64,000 nucleotides of DNA. Source: Rana temporaria (taxonomy: Eukaryota; Chordata; Amphibia; Anura; Ranidae). A program made the translations under genes and the position numbers. Each line of letters starts with the position of its first letter. Position 1 is the stretch's first letter. The notes under the pieces were generated by a model that was not told where the DNA came from, searched no databases, and saw nothing but the letters and a program-made list of their open reading frames with translations. Positions 1 through 11,640 of the stretch are shown one piece after another. The stretch spans positions 517,023,854 to 517,087,853 of the forward strand of contig NC_053490.1 in NCBI RefSeq assembly GCF_905171775.1. Direction: 5' to 3'.

Positions 1-1325
1 GGCGCGGTACAGACGTCAGCGGCGGATCGTTTGTAGTAACATGGACGCTCCATATCGCGGTGTGTGTTGTCGGCGCGGTACAGACGTCAGCGGCGGATCG
101 TTTGTAGTAACATGGAAGCTCCATATTGCGGTGTGTGTTGTCGGCGCGGTGCAGACGTCAGCGGCGGATCGTTTGTAGTAACATGGAAGCTCCATATTGC
201 GGTGTGTGTTGTCGGCGCGGTGCAGACGTCAGCGGCGGATCGTTTGTAGTAACATGGAGGCTCCATATCGCGGTGTGTGTTGTCGGCGCGGTACAGACGT
301 CAGCGGCGGATCGTTTGTAGTAACATGGAGGCTCCATATTGCGGTGTGTCTTGTCGGCGCGGTACAGACGTCAGCGGCGGATCGTTTGTAGTAACATGGA
401 AGCTCCATATTGCGGTGTGTGTTGTCGGCGCGGTACAGACTTCAGCTGCGGATCGTTTGTAGTAACATGGAGGCTCCATATCGCGGTGTGTGTTGTCAGC
501 GCGGTACAGACGTCAGCGGCGGATCGTTTGTAGTAACATGGAAGCTCCATATTGCGGTGTGTGTTGTCGGCGCGGTACAGACTTCAGCTGCGGATCGTTT
601 GTAGTAACATGGAGGCTCCATATCGCGGTGTGTGTTGTCAGCGCGGTACAGACGTCAGCGGCGGATCGTTTGTAGTAACATGGAGGCTCCATATTGCGGT
701 GTGTCTTGTCGGCGCGGTACAGACGTCAGCGGCGGATCGTTTGTAGTAACATAGAAGCTCCATATTGCGGTGTGTGTTGTCGGCGCGGTGCAGACGTCAG
801 CGGCGGATCGTTTGTAGTAACATGGAAGCTCCATATTGCGGTGTGTGTTGTCGGCGCGGTACAGACTTCAGCTGCGGATCGTTTGTAGTAACATGGAGGC
901 TCCATATCGCGGTGTGTGTTGTCAGCGCGGTACAGACGTCAGCGGCGGATCGTTTGTAGTAACATGGAGGCTTCATATCGCGGTGTGTGTTGGCGGCGCG
1001 GTACAGACGTCAGCGGCGGATCGTTTGTAGTAACATGGAGGCTCCATATTGCGGTGTGTGTTGTCGGCGCGGTACAGACGTCAGCGGCGGATCGTTTGTA
1101 GTAACATGGAAGCTCCATATTGCGGTGTGTGTTGTCGGCGCGGTACAGACGTCAGCGGCGGATCGTTTGTAGTAACATGGAGGCTCCATATTGCGGTGTG
1201 TGTTGTCGGCGCGGTACAGACGTCAGCAGCGGATCGTTTGTAGTAACATGGAGGCTCCATATCGCGGTGTGTGTTGTCAGCGCGGTACAGACGTCAGCGG
1301 CGGATCGTTTGTAGTAACATGGAAG
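1..1325. repeat. 71-bp satellite array, about 18.7 copies, cut by window start
   Basis: A 71-base unit repeats head to tail from the first base to 1325. Each unit carries the motifs GACGTCAGCGGCGGATCG and TAGTAACATGGA. Copies differ at a few recurring positions (tattg/tatcg, gaagct/gaggct, gtacag/gtgcag). Some copies carry the variant ACTTCAGCTGCGG, at 439, 581 and 865, spaced 142 and 284 bases, which shows two-unit higher-order periodicity. The array stops abruptly at 1325 and continues beyond the left edge. The overlapping 61-64 codon frames are the same unit read repeatedly and end at the same stop in each copy, so they are not genes. Confidence 0.97.
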
Positions 1326-1650
1326 TTATTAATATTTATCATTGTCGGGGGCGATGGCCTATTTCTATCACTATCTGCAGCCTACTTTTACATCATTTAT
1401 CATCTCCTCCCGAGCCGTAATATTTCACTGATTCTAGCTGAAGGGTCACTAAGTATGGAAATTACAAAGACATTCTATGGAAATGGTGCAGAAGCATGCA
1501 GGAACTTTTCATCTGCCTATGTTGCCCTCCCGGGATACTCTCTCCCCCCCCCCCCCCGCCTCATCGACATACTAATGATCAGTGGCAGCTGGTGCTCCAA
1601 TTTTTTTTTTGGGGGGGGGGGGGCAAACAAACTGAAAAAAAAAAAAAAAC
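1326..1650. other. Spacer with homopolymer runs; start of a CAGTGG-type element
   Basis: Mostly unclassified sequence with a C run near 1545-1558, a T then G run near 1600-1622 and an A run near 1635-1650. From about 1580 it resembles the left end of the elements at 16769 and 27790 (cagtggcagctggtgctcc followed by T and G runs and gcaaac). No gene is seen. Confidence 0.5.
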
Positions 1651-2983
1651 ATCAATTGCAGCTACTGTGACCATCAAACACAGCCACTGTGCCCATCAAT
1701 TGCTGACACTGTGCCCATCAATTGCTGACACTGTGCCCATCAATTGCTGACACTGTACCCATCAATTGCTGACACTGTACCCATCAATTGCTGACACTGT
1801 GCCCATCAATTGCTGACACTGTACCCATCAATTGCTGACACTGTGCCCATCAATTGCTGACACTGTGCCCACCAATTGCTGACACTGTGCCCATCAATTG
1901 CTGACACTGTGCCCATCAATTGCTGACACTGTACCCATCAATTGCTGACACTGTGCCCATCAATTGCTGACACTGTGCTCATCAATTGCTGACACTATGC
2001 CCATCAATTGCTGACACTGTGCCCATCAATTACTGACACTGTACCCATCAATTGCTGACACTGTGCCCATCAAACACAGCCACTGTACCCATCAATTGCT
2101 GACACTGTGCCCATCAATTGCTGACACTGTGCCCATCAATTGCTGACACTGTGCCCATCAATTGCTGAACACTGTGCCCATCAATTGCTGACACTGTACC
2201 CATCAATTGCTGACACTGTTCCCATCAAACGCAGCCACTATGCCCATCAAACACAGCCACTGTGCCCATCAATTGCTGACACTGTGCCCATCAATTGCTG
2301 ACACTGTGCCCATCAATTGCTGACACTGTGCCCATCAATTGCTGACACTGAACCCATCAATTGCTGACACTGTGCCCATTAATTGCTGACACTGTGCCCA
2401 TCAATTGCTGACACTGTGCCCATCAATTGCTGACACTGTGCCCATCAATTACTGACACTGTACCCATCAATTGCTGACACCGTGCCCATCAAACGCAGCC
2501 ACTATGCCCATTAAACACAGCCACTGTACCCATCAATTGCTGACACTGTGCCCATCAATTGCTTACACTGTGCCCATCTATTGCTGACACTGTACCTATC
2601 AATTGATGACACTGTGCCCATCAATTGCTGACACTGTGCCCATCAATTGTTGACACTGTACCCATCAATTGCTGACACTGTGCCCATCAATTGCTGACAC
2701 TGTGCCCATCAAATGCAGCCACTGTACCCATCAATTGCTGACACTGTGCCCATCAATTGCTGACACTGTGCCCATCAATTGCTGACACTGCGCCCATCAA
2801 TTGCTGACACTGTGCCCATCAAACGCAGCCACTATGCCCATCAAACACAGCCACTGTACCCATCAATTGCTGACACTGTGTCCATCAATTGCTGACACTG
2901 TTCCCATCAAATTTAGCCACTGTGCCCATCAAATGCAGCCACTGTGCCCATTAATTGCTGACACTGTCCCCATCAATTGCTGA
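1651..2983. repeat. 22-bp minisatellite, about 60 copies, two monomer types
   Basis: The common monomer is tgcccatcaattgctgacac plus tg (22 bases). A second 22-base monomer, cccatcaaacacagccactg plus tg, is interspersed about ten times. Single-base changes such as gtaccc/gtgccc are frequent, and one copy near 2168 has an extra base. The period is not divisible by three, so any reading frame cycles through all phases; short frames here are not genes. The array sits directly after a sequence resembling the left end of a hAT-like element. Confidence 0.95.
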
Positions 2984-3230
2984 AATCTCTATGGTCGTTT
3001 TCTTGCGCTAGCTGATTCTTTATCCGGATCCCCAATGGCACGGGAGAGCACCGGATGGAGGCGGGATGTCCCCATCGCCTGTAAGAACGATCAAGCGGCG
3101 GAACTGCCGCCAAGATCATTCTTATCGTGCAGAGAATCGCGGGCAGAAAATAATGATATGATGATATAATAATATGCCTGTAGCTGCCCCCGTCATTCAC
3201 ATATCCCCCTTGAAAGTCAAGGAAGTCATA
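2984..3230 (-). mobile_element. Fragment of TTAA-type element, antisense
   Basis: From about 3029 to 3155 the sequence matches in reverse complement the hairpin region of the TTAA elements at 45930-46070 and 58250-58415. Shared motifs include gcacgggagagcaccggatg and taagaacgatcaagcggcgg followed by its mirror. The ends are missing, so this is a decayed piece. Confidence 0.7.
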
Positions 3231-3413
3231 TGACTGTGCACTTTGCAAGTGCAGTTGCTCCAGAGTTTAGTAAATGAGGTAAAGCTTCACTTTGAAAAGA
3301 ATACAAAATCACATGCAAGAAAAATATAAATACATTTTTGCTTGCACATGATTGGATGATGGAAGTCTGCAGAGCTTCTTCTTGAGCAACTGCACTTGCA
3401 AAGTGCACAGTCT
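3231..3413. mobile_element. Short inverted-repeat MITE, about 180 bp
   Basis: A 30-base left arm (3231-3260, containing gtgcactttgcaagtgcag) is mirrored at 3384-3413 with 29 of 30 bases matching. The loop of about 120 bases is unique. The downstream flank tttagtaaatcaacccc recalls a palindromic frog repeat that is also visible around 60545-61840. Confidence 0.75.
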
Positions 3414-3786
3414 ATTTGCCTTTAGTAAATCAACCCCAAAGTGCTCACCAGGGCCAAAGGAGAGGTGAATCTCCCCTGCAGGGTCACAGACAGCGATACA
3501 AATTAGACAGGGGTCACACCCTTCCATATGCTTAAAAAAAAGGTCTAGCTAGAGATACTTTAACCACTTGCCGACCGCTGCACGCCGATATACATCGACA
3601 CAATGGCAGCGGTGGGTAAACGGGCGTACAGGTACGTCCCCTTTAATTTGCCGTGTAGCGGGCGCGCGCCCGCTGCGTCCTCCGTGAGCATGCCCGCGAG
3701 CCCCAAAAACTCAATGTTCTCCGGCAGCCCGCGATCGTGAGACGGAGCTTCAGAACAGGGAGATGCCTATGTAAACAAGAAACAAG

Positions 3787-4519
3787 GGGCCGGATTCAGC
3801 AAGAATTTACGCCGGCGTATCTATAGATATACGCCGCGTAAATTCAAAGCTGCGCCGGCGTATCTTCTTTCTGTATTCAGAAAGCAAGATACGCCGAAAT
3901 TAGGCTAAGATCCGACTGGTGTAAGTCTCTTACGCCGTTGTATGTTAGGGTGCATATTTACGCTGGCCGCTAGGTGGCGCTTCCGTCGTTTTCGGCGTAC
4001 GATATGCAAATGACCTAGATACACCGATTCACAAACGTACGTGCGCCCGGCGGAATTTTTTTACGTTGTTTGCGTAAGGCTTTTCCGGCGTAACGTTGCT
4101 CCTGCTTCTATGAGGCGTACGCAATGTTAAGTATGGATGTCGTTCCCGCGTCGATTGCGTCGTTTGCGTAAGTCGTTTTGCGAATAGGGCTGGACGTAAT
4201 TTACGTTCACGTCGAAAGCAATGATGATTTGCCGCGTACTTTGGAGCAATGCACACTGGGAAATTCCACGGACGGCGCATGCGCCGTTCGGGAAAAACGT
4301 CAATCACGTCGGGTCACCAATAATTAACATAAAACACGCCCCCTCATCCTCATTTAAATTAGGCGCGCTTACGCTGGCCCCATTTACGCTACGCCGCCGT
4401 AACTTAGGAGGCAAGTGCTTTGTGAATACAGCACTTGCCTCTCTGACTTACGGCGGCGTAGCGTAAATACGATACGCTGCTCCGCCGTAGCAATGCACGG
4501 ATTTACCTGAATCCGGCCC
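3787..4519. mobile_element. GGCC-ended palindromic MITE, nested
   Basis: It begins GGGCCGGATTCAG and ends CTGAATCCGGCCC. The interior is rich in tacgccggcgtat-like motifs typical of this family (see 39450, 41221, 43536, 44949, 59807). No matching 3-bp target duplication is visible in this copy. It lies inside the TTAA element at 3560-5838. Confidence 0.8.
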
Positions 4520-4564
4520 ACGGTATGTCCCTGTTCTGCCTAGTGACATGACAGAGATCTACTA

Positions 4565-5278
4565 CTCCCTGTTAGGGATGAGCTTCGAGTTCGAGTCGAA
4601 CTCATGTTCGACTCGAACATTGCCTGTTCGCCGAACAGCGAACTATTTGGGGTGTTCGCGGCAAATTTGAAAAGCCGCAGAACACCCTGGGAGAAATCTA
4701 AAGTGCTAATTTTAATGGCTAATATGCAAGTTATTGTCATGAAAAGTGTTTGGGGACCCGGGTCCTACCCCAGGGGACATGTATCAATGCAAAAAAAGTT
4801 TTAAAAAAACAGCCGATTTTTCGGGAGCAGTGATTTTAATAATGCTTAAAGTGAAACAATAAAAGTGAAATATTCCTTAAAATGTCATACCTGGGGGGGG
4901 GGGGGGCGGGGTATAGTATGCCTGTGAAGTAGCGCTTGTTTCCCGTGCTCAGAACTGTCCCTGCACAAAGTGTAATTTCTGAAGGATAAAAAGTCATTTA
5001 AAATCACTGCTCCCGAAAGAAATGCAGTTTTTAAAACTTTTTTTTGCATTGATACATATCCCCAAGGGCAGGACCCGGGTCCCCAAACACTTTTTAGGAC
5101 AATAACTTGCATATTAGCCTTTAAAATTAACACTTTATATTTCAAACGTTCGAGTCCCATAGACTTTAATGGGCTTCTAAAGTTCACACAAACTTTTGGT
5201 CTGTTCGCAGGTTCTGGTGCGAACCGAACGGGACGGGGGGGGGGGGGGGTTGTTCGGATACTCATCCCTACTCCCTGT
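4565..5278. mobile_element. hAT-like element with perfect 8-bp duplication CTCCCTGT
   Basis: The element proper is 4573-5270. Its ends are TAGGGATGAG and CTCATCCCTA, an inverted repeat. CTCCCTGT is present immediately left (4565-4572) and right (5271-5278). Each half carries cgaacattgcctgttcgc-like motifs, and the two halves are roughly mirrored (agtgctaattttaatggcta near 4700 versus its complement near 5120). A half copy is at 34163-34402. It is nested in the TTAA element at 3560-5838. Confidence 0.88.
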
Positions 5279-5838
5279 CATCGGGAGCAGTGATCACTGT
5301 CGTGTCAGTGATAGACCATCCCCCCACAGTTAGAATCACTCCCTAGGACACACTTAACCCCTTCATCGCCCCCTAGTGTTTAACCCCTTCCCTGCCAGTG
5401 TAATTTACACAGTAATCAGTGCATATTTATAGCACTGATCGCTGTTTAAATGACAGTGGTCCCAAAATAGTGACAAAAGTGTCCGATGTGTCCGCCATAA
5501 TGTCACAGTCCCGATAAAAATGTGTAGAAGAATACGTATCGGCCTAAACTGAGGAAAATACATTTTTATATATTTTTGGGGGGATATTTATTACAGCAAA
5601 AAGTAAAAAATATTTTTTTTTCAAAATTGTTGCTTTTTTTTTGTTTAAAGCGTAAAAAATAAAAACCGCAGAGGTGATCAAATAACACCAAAAGAAAGAT
5701 CTATTTGTGGGTAAAAAGGACATCAATTTTGTTTGGGTGCCACGTCGCACAATTGTCAGTTAAAGTGATGCAGTGCCGAATCGCAAAAAGTGCTCTGGTC
5801 AGGAAGTGGGTAAATTCTTCCGGGGCTGAAGTGGTTAA

Positions 5839-6692
5839 AAAAAAGTGGATGCCCCTCCATTGATAAAACGATTAAATCTACGCACATATATTGTATAGAA
5901 AAATAAGAGCAGATGGTGGCAGCTCTTTATTATAGAACAAATGTGTTACATTACAAAATCATTTTGGCAGCCGTATATACAAATCTTCATCAGGACAAGT
6001 GATAATAATGACTTAGATACTCTCCTTGAAGGGGAACGTCACTCACCCCTGAAATAAATGCGGGTAATGAGCCCATTACCTCTTCTCTTTTTCCTATGTG
6101 GCATTAATATTCTTACAAGCCCAATGGATCCAGGGTTGTCCCCTTCTCCCACACCGTGCTCTTCCTACATGTCCTGCCATCTTCCTGTAGGTCATCAGGG
6201 GGGGGGGGGGCGCTGTCCCTTCCAGGTTCCAAGTGCTAGCTTGCGCAATGTGTTCTAGATTGCTTGAGATCCCCTGGGATATGAGACATGGGGATCACTG
6301 GAGGCCATGGGTGTCCGCTCCATAGGGCAAGGGGGGTCGTTTGCCCCCCCCTGGAATCGCCAGGGAGAGCCAGGAGCAGGGCCGAACTGGCCAGAGGACA
6401 GAGGGAGGGGAGCGCCGTTTTATATAGTTTACCAGGTCTGTGCTTTGTTTGTTCCAACATCTGTTGCCACAGGTAACACTAGACTATTTTCTGATGTGTT
6501 TTTAGCAAGTCTGGAAACACAGAGCAAACGCAACACAGAGTTGTAGCCTACGGCATAGTTTCTAGTTGTCCCTTATTTAGAGTGCCTGTCCCTCTTCTGG
6601 AATCAAAACCATTTGTCCCTCATTCCAAAAGGTTCCTCTTTTAGACCTGAAATAAATATACTGTCAATATAGTGTAGTGTTTCAGTCAAGGG
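5839..6692. other. Unclassified sequence, no gene recognised
   Basis: I see no exon, transposon end or tandem array of note. There is a G run near 6199-6210 and a short inverted repeat around 6285-6460 that gives overlapping frames on both strands. Frames here are short and unlike any protein I know. Confidence 0.5.
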
Positions 6693-7250
6693 AAAGGGGT
6701 GCTGTGTAATGTAAAGGGGTCCAGTGATGCAGGGTGTTATGTAATGTAAAGGGGTCCAGAGGTGCAGGGTGCTGTGTAATGTAAAGGGGGCCAGTGGTGC
6801 AGGGTGCTGTGTAATGTAAAGGGGGCCAGTGATGCAGGGTGCTGTGTAATTTAAAGGGGGCCAGTGATGCAGGGTTTTGTGTAATGTGGTCCAGAGCTGT
6901 GGGGTGCTGTGTAATGTAAAGGGGTCCAGTGATGCAGGGTGCTGTGTATTGTAAAGGGGGCCAGTGATGCAGGGTGCTGTGTAATGTAAAGGGGTCCAGA
7001 GCTGTGGGGTGCTGTGTAATGTAAAGGGGTCCAGTGATGCAGGGTGCTGTGTAATGTAAAGGGGTCCAGAGCTGTGGGGTGCTGTGTAATGTAAAGGGGT
7101 CCAGTGATGCAGGGTGCTGTGTAATGTAAAGGGGGCCAGTGATGCAGGGTGCTGTGTAATGTAAAGGGGTCCAGAGCTGTGGGGTGCTGTGTAATGTAAA
7201 GGGGTCCAGAGCTGTGAGGTGCTGTGTAATGTAAAGGGGTCCAGAGGTGC
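6693..7250. repeat. 35-bp minisatellite, about 16 copies
   Basis: The unit is gtgctgtgtaatgtaaaggg plus gtccagtgatgcagg (35 bases). Two subtypes alternate, ccagtgatgcaggg and ccagagctgtgggg. Three units make 105 bases, so the 222-codon frame on the minus strand is one 35-residue period read in three successive phases. No unit contains a stop in any minus-strand phase. This is a by-product of base composition and not a gene. Confidence 0.95.
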
Positions 7251-8104
7251 CATTGTGGAAAGGGGGTACACAGTAGTGACAGAGATATTAAAAGATGCAG
7301 GGGCAGAGTGGGATGTTTTTACATTTTAACCGGGTGGGGGGGGCGCTTTTAACCCCCGCTAGCGGTCAAAGAAAGGGTAAAATGCAACTGTGTATCGCCG
7401 CTGCCGAAGCACGCCCCCCCCTGAAAAAATTTCAGCGGACGCCCATGCTGGAGGCTGTAGGCACCTGCTGCATGATTCTCACCTAGACGAGAAAGGTGGA
7501 AGCAGCTGCAGCCTCTAAAATACAATATATATATATTGGTCCAACTTTATTCTGTTTTCAGCCTATTCAATATCACTGAAGTCAGATCAAAGTCGGTTCA
7601 TCGTCTGATCCGACTTGTGGCATGCAACTTGTGCTCTGAGGATCTTGAAGGTGAATCCCATGCCAAAAAAAAGGCATGGGGTCCCCCCTGCAAGACCATA
7701 CCAGACCCTTATCTGAGCATGCAGCTCGACAGGTCAGGGAACAGGGTGGACGAGTGAGCGACCCCTCCCTCCTGGACCATACCAGACCACATGCCCTCAG
7801 AGCACCTTGTCCCCATGTTGATGGGGACAAGGGCCTCTTTCCGACAACCCTGGGCGGTGGTTGTGGGGGTCTGTGGGGAGGTGGCTTATTGTAATCTGGT
7901 GGAAGCCCCCCTAAACAAGTGGACCCCCAGATCCCACCCCCCTATGTAAATGAATAGGGGTACCCCTACGTATTTACCCAATAAAGTGTAAAAAATAAAT
8001 AAATATAGTAAGTACACAGGGTTTTGACAAAGTCCTTTTTTAAAAAATGAAGATTGAAGAATGTTCCACGTCGTATCGCCAACGTGTCTTCTTTCCCGGT
8101 GATA
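7251..8104. other. Mixed dispersed repeats, no gene
   Basis: The stretch 7807-7990 (ttgtccccatgttgatgggg and onward, with ggtggttgtgggggtctgtg) belongs to a dispersed repeat also seen at 22940-23084 (inverted), 49569-49690 and 53664-53830. The stretch 7650-7690 contains a short hairpin around ccatgcc...ggcatgg. Nothing else is recognised. Confidence 0.6.
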
Positions 8105-9672
8105 TCTTCTCCCTCCGGTTTTTCTCCCTCCTCCGGTTCTTCTCCCTCTGCTGATGTCTTCTCCCTCCGGTTCTTCTCCCTCTGCTGATGTCTTTTCCCT
8201 CCTCCGGTTCTTCTTCCTCCGCTGATGTCTTCTTCCTCCGGTTCTTCTCCCTCCTCCCGGTCTACTCCCTCCGCTGATGTCTTCTACCTCCAGTTCTTCT
8301 CCTTACTCCGGGTCTTCTCCCTCCGCTGATGTCTTCTACCTCCAGTTCTTCTCCTTCCTCCGGGTCTTCTCCCTCTGCTGATGTCTTCTTCTTCCGGTTC
8401 TTCTCCCTCCGCTGATGTCTTCTTCCTCTGGTTCTTCTCCCTCTGCTGATATCTTCTCCCTCCTCCAGTTCTTCTCCCTCCGCTGATGTCTTCTTCCTCC
8501 GGTTCTTCTCCCTCTGCTGATGTCTTCTTCCTCCGGTTCTTCTCCCTCTGCTGATGTCTTCTCCCTCCTCCGGTTCTTCTTCCTCCACTGATGTCTTTTC
8601 CCTCCGCTGATGTCTTCTTCCTCCGGTTCTTCTCCCTCCTCCGGGTCTTCTCCCTCTGCTGATGTCTTCTTTCTCCAGTTCTTCTCCCTCTTCCCGGTCT
8701 TTTCCCTCCGCTGATGTCTTCTTCCTCCGGTTCTTCTCCCTCCTCCGGTTCTTCTCCCTCTGCTGATGTCTTCTTCCTCCGGTTCTTCTCCCTCTGCTGA
8801 TGTCTTCTCCCTCCTCCGGTTCTTCTTCCTCCACTGATGTCTTTTCCCTCCGCTGATGTCTTCTTCCTCCGGTTCTTCTCCCTCCTCCGGGTCTTCTCCC
8901 TCTGCTGATGTCTTCTTTCTCCAGTTCTTCTCCCTCTTCCCGGTCTTTTCCCTCCGCTGATGTCTTCTTCCTCCGGTTCTTCTCCCTCCTCCGGTTCTTC
9001 TCCCTCTGCTGATGTCTTCTTCCTCTGGTTCTTTTCCCTCTGCTGATATCTTCTCCCTCCTCCGGTTCTTCTCCCTCCGCTGATGTCTTCTTCCTCCGGT
9101 TCTTCTCCCTCCTCCAGGTCTTCTCCCTCCGCTGATGTCTTCTTTCTCCGGTTCTTCTCCCTCCGCTGATGTCTTCTTCCTCCAGTTCTTCTCCTTTTGC
9201 TGCTGATCTCTTCACCCTCTGGTTCTTCTCCCTCCGCTGTCTTCTTCCTCTGGTTCTTCTCCCTCCCCTGTCTTCTTCCTCGGGTTCTTCTCCCTCTGCT
9301 GTCTTCTTCCTCTGGTTCTTCTCCCTCCACTGTCTTCTTCCTCCGGTTCTTCTCCCTCCTCCGGGTCTTCTCCCTCCGCTGATGTCTTCTTCCTCCGGGT
9401 CTTCTCCCTCCGCTGATGTCTTCTTCCTCTGTTTCTTCTCCCTCCGCTGATGTCTTCTTCCTCCGGGTCTTCTCCCTCCGCTGATGTCTTCTTCCTCCGT
9501 TTCTTCTCCCTCCACTGATGTCTTCTTCCTCCAGTTCTTCTCCTTTTGCTGCTGATCTCTTCACCCTCTGGTTCTTCTCCCTCCACTGTCTTCTTCCTCT
9601 GGTTCTTCTCCCTCCGCTGTCATCTTCCTCTGGTTCTTCTGCCGGTTCTTTTCCTTCTGCTGATGTCTTCTC
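8105..9672. repeat. 34-bp pyrimidine-rich minisatellite, about 46 units
   Basis: The unit is ggttcttctccctccgctga plus tgtcttcttcctcc (34 bases), with frequent deletions of part of a unit. The plus strand is almost purely C/T apart from the gctgatg core, so the minus strand is a purine tract. A 504-codon and a 417-codon frame run across it on the minus strand. Their protein is a 34-residue period made of the same DNA read in three phases (Lys/Arg-rich, Glu-rich and Gly/Arg-rich thirds). I see no promoter, splice or conserved domain evidence and do not call a gene. Confidence 0.95.
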
Positions 9673-10514
9673 CCGACGCTGGCTCCCACTGTCGGCTCCC
9701 GAGGTCTGCCATTTCTTATATAGCCATGGGGCGTAGTCATCCGGTAATGTCATCCAGAAAACCCTGCCCCCGTGAGACAGTACCGCCCATAATGCCACAG
9801 CTGTGTACTAACCATCAGACTATTGTATGTTTGCTCCGAAAGCGTTATTTTTTGTCCGATTTTTGATTGTGTGCACAGGCCTTAAGTGATCTTTCAGGCT
9901 GTAGCACAGCTGCAGTGTTTGTTGGACTCACTAACTGTCACTTCTCCTCACCTGGAATGGCTCTTTCACATCTCCATGACCTCTCTCTATACAGAGAGTA
10001 CGCCGATTCTTCTTCAAAGGGTTAAGCCTGAATTGGTTCCTGATGCTTTTGTAATACGGACATAATAGGCTGTGTCGCCATCTGCTCTGCAAACTAGAGG
10101 GACCGGTTTTCTGATCCCTTTCAGCCGTGGAAAGAGCTCACTGCTACTATGGAACACGCAGCGTGAGAGCTTTAAAAGAGCAATTAAGTGTCACGAGGGT
10201 GCTGTGTGCTGCAGACTGTACTACTGGTCTGAGATCGGCGAACTTCACATTTCCCAATTCTATAATGACTCCATATACAGCCAGACTATGAGCAGCTGCG
10301 CCTTCACTTAATCGGCCAATAGGGTACTGAGATGGCTTTTGGAGGGCGCTGGTTATCTGGAAGGATGAGATCACCTTTATTCCTTTTTTTCCCAATAATA
10401 TGAGAGCTTGACACTCTTCGTTTTCCCAACTGAAACTCTGCTTCTTGTAAAGAATAGGTAAACCCAATTAATAAAATCTGATATAAGTTTCAACATTGTC
10501 ATTTCAAAAGTAAT
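9673..10514. other. Low-repeat sequence, no gene recognised
   Basis: This is one of the least repetitive stretches of the left half. A remnant of the tacacacgatcgg MITE family may lie at 9820-9885 (tgtccgatttttgattgtgtgcac). Short open frames at 10072-10311 and 10147-10467 overlap on opposite strands and match no family I know. Confidence 0.45.
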
Positions 10515-10785
10515 ATAATTTTTTTATAAATCTGCATCTTTGATTAAAATCATCCCTGGTGATCCTGCCATGAAGGTCCCTGTTCAGCCACTTCCTGTCA
10601 CAGGGTAACAACGCTCTGTCCCTGCCTCCTAGTTGTCCTCCTTAGTTGTCACCAGGGCCGCCATCACGGGGGTACAGGCAGTACACCTGTAAGGGGTTCC
10701 GGAGGTCCCCAGGGGCCCGATGACAACCCCCCTTTTTTTCATATTTCTTTATAAAAAAAAATATTTTTTTATATATTTTTTTATT

Positions 10786-10865
<80 letters not shown>

Positions 10866-11298
10866 AATATTATTTATTATTAAAGGTCCCAGAGGTCCCC
10901 AGGGCCCCGGATAGCAACCCCCCTTTTTTTTATAATATTTTTTTTTTATATTATATTTTATTTCTTTTTTTTTTATATATATATTTGTATTAAAGGGCTC
11001 AGAGGTCCCCAGTGCCCCATGTGGAAAACCCCCCTTTTTTTATAAATGTTTATTTTTTTATTTTTGTTTATATATTTGTATTCATTTATTTATTTTATTA
11101 AAGGGCCCAGAGGTCCCCAGGGCCCTGGATGGCAACCCCCCCCCCTTTTTTTAAAATAAATGTTTATTTATTAATTTTTTTATATATATTTTTTATTTTA
11201 TTTTTATTAAAGGGCCCAGAGGTTTCTTTTTTTTATTTTTATTAAAGGGCCCAGAGGTCCCGGATGGCAACCCCCCTTTTTTTGTCATTTATTTTCTT

Positions 11299-11353
<55 letters not shown>

Positions 11354-11640
11354 GGTTTTATATATATTTTTTATTTATTTTTATTAAAGGGCTCAGAGGT
11401 CCCCAGGGCCCTGGATGGCTACCCCCCTTTTTTTATATATATTTTTCTTTATTTCTCCTTTTTTTTTTTAAAAGGCCCCCCCGCTTCTCAATTTTAGGTG
11501 GCAGCACACCCCCCCCCCCCCCGTTCTCTGCCTGAAGCTGTGTAAGGGGCCCCATAATTCCTGATGCCGCCATGGTTGTCACCTTGTCACTTCCATGGGC
11601 TAGAATTGTCTGCTTTACCCACTTGAGCTCCGGAAGGTTT
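10515..11640. mobile_element. Older dispersed repeat interrupted by a hAT-like element
   Basis: The flanks 10515-10652 and 11575-11610 match 15060-15200 (aaatctgca, gggt(g/a)acaacgctctgtcc, gttgtcac, tgtcac). The 15178 copy is unbroken at the same point, so it serves as the empty site for the insertion at 10653-11574. Confidence 0.75.
10645..11582. mobile_element. hAT-like element, 8-bp duplication GTTGTCAC, internal tandem blocks
   Basis: The element proper is 10653-11574 (922 bp). It starts CAGGGCCGCCATCA and ends TGATGCCGCCATG. GTTGTCAC lies at 10645-10652 and again at 11575-11582. Inside, the block cagaggtccccagggccc recurs near 10886, 10998, 11107, 11216, 11250 and 11392, each time followed by a T-rich or TA tract. 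The runs at 10790-10866 and 11300-11350 are long TA microsatellites. A relative is at 55110-55710. Confidence 0.88.

Larger units (their letters stand above)
3560..5838. mobile_element. TTAA-flanked (piggyBac-like) element carrying two nested insertions
   Basis: TTAA at 3560-3563 and 5835-5838 flank ends beginning CCACTTGCCGACC and ending GGGCTGAAGTGG. The 3' part (5500-5830) is homologous in reverse complement to 17920-18250 and 20340-20700. Two other elements have inserted inside it, at 3787-4519 and 4573-5270, which accounts for its large size. No transposase frame is present, so it is non-autonomous. Confidence 0.8.

Noticed and set aside
6603..7271. 222-codon minus-strand open frame
   Set aside because: It is a 35-bp tandem array; the protein is three phases of one unit.
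8284..9798. 504-codon minus-strand open frame
   Set aside because: It is a 34-bp tandem array read in rotating phases. There is no domain, splice structure or conserved start.
10720..11500. Open frames rich in Tyr-Ile
   Set aside because: They are translations of TA microsatellites.
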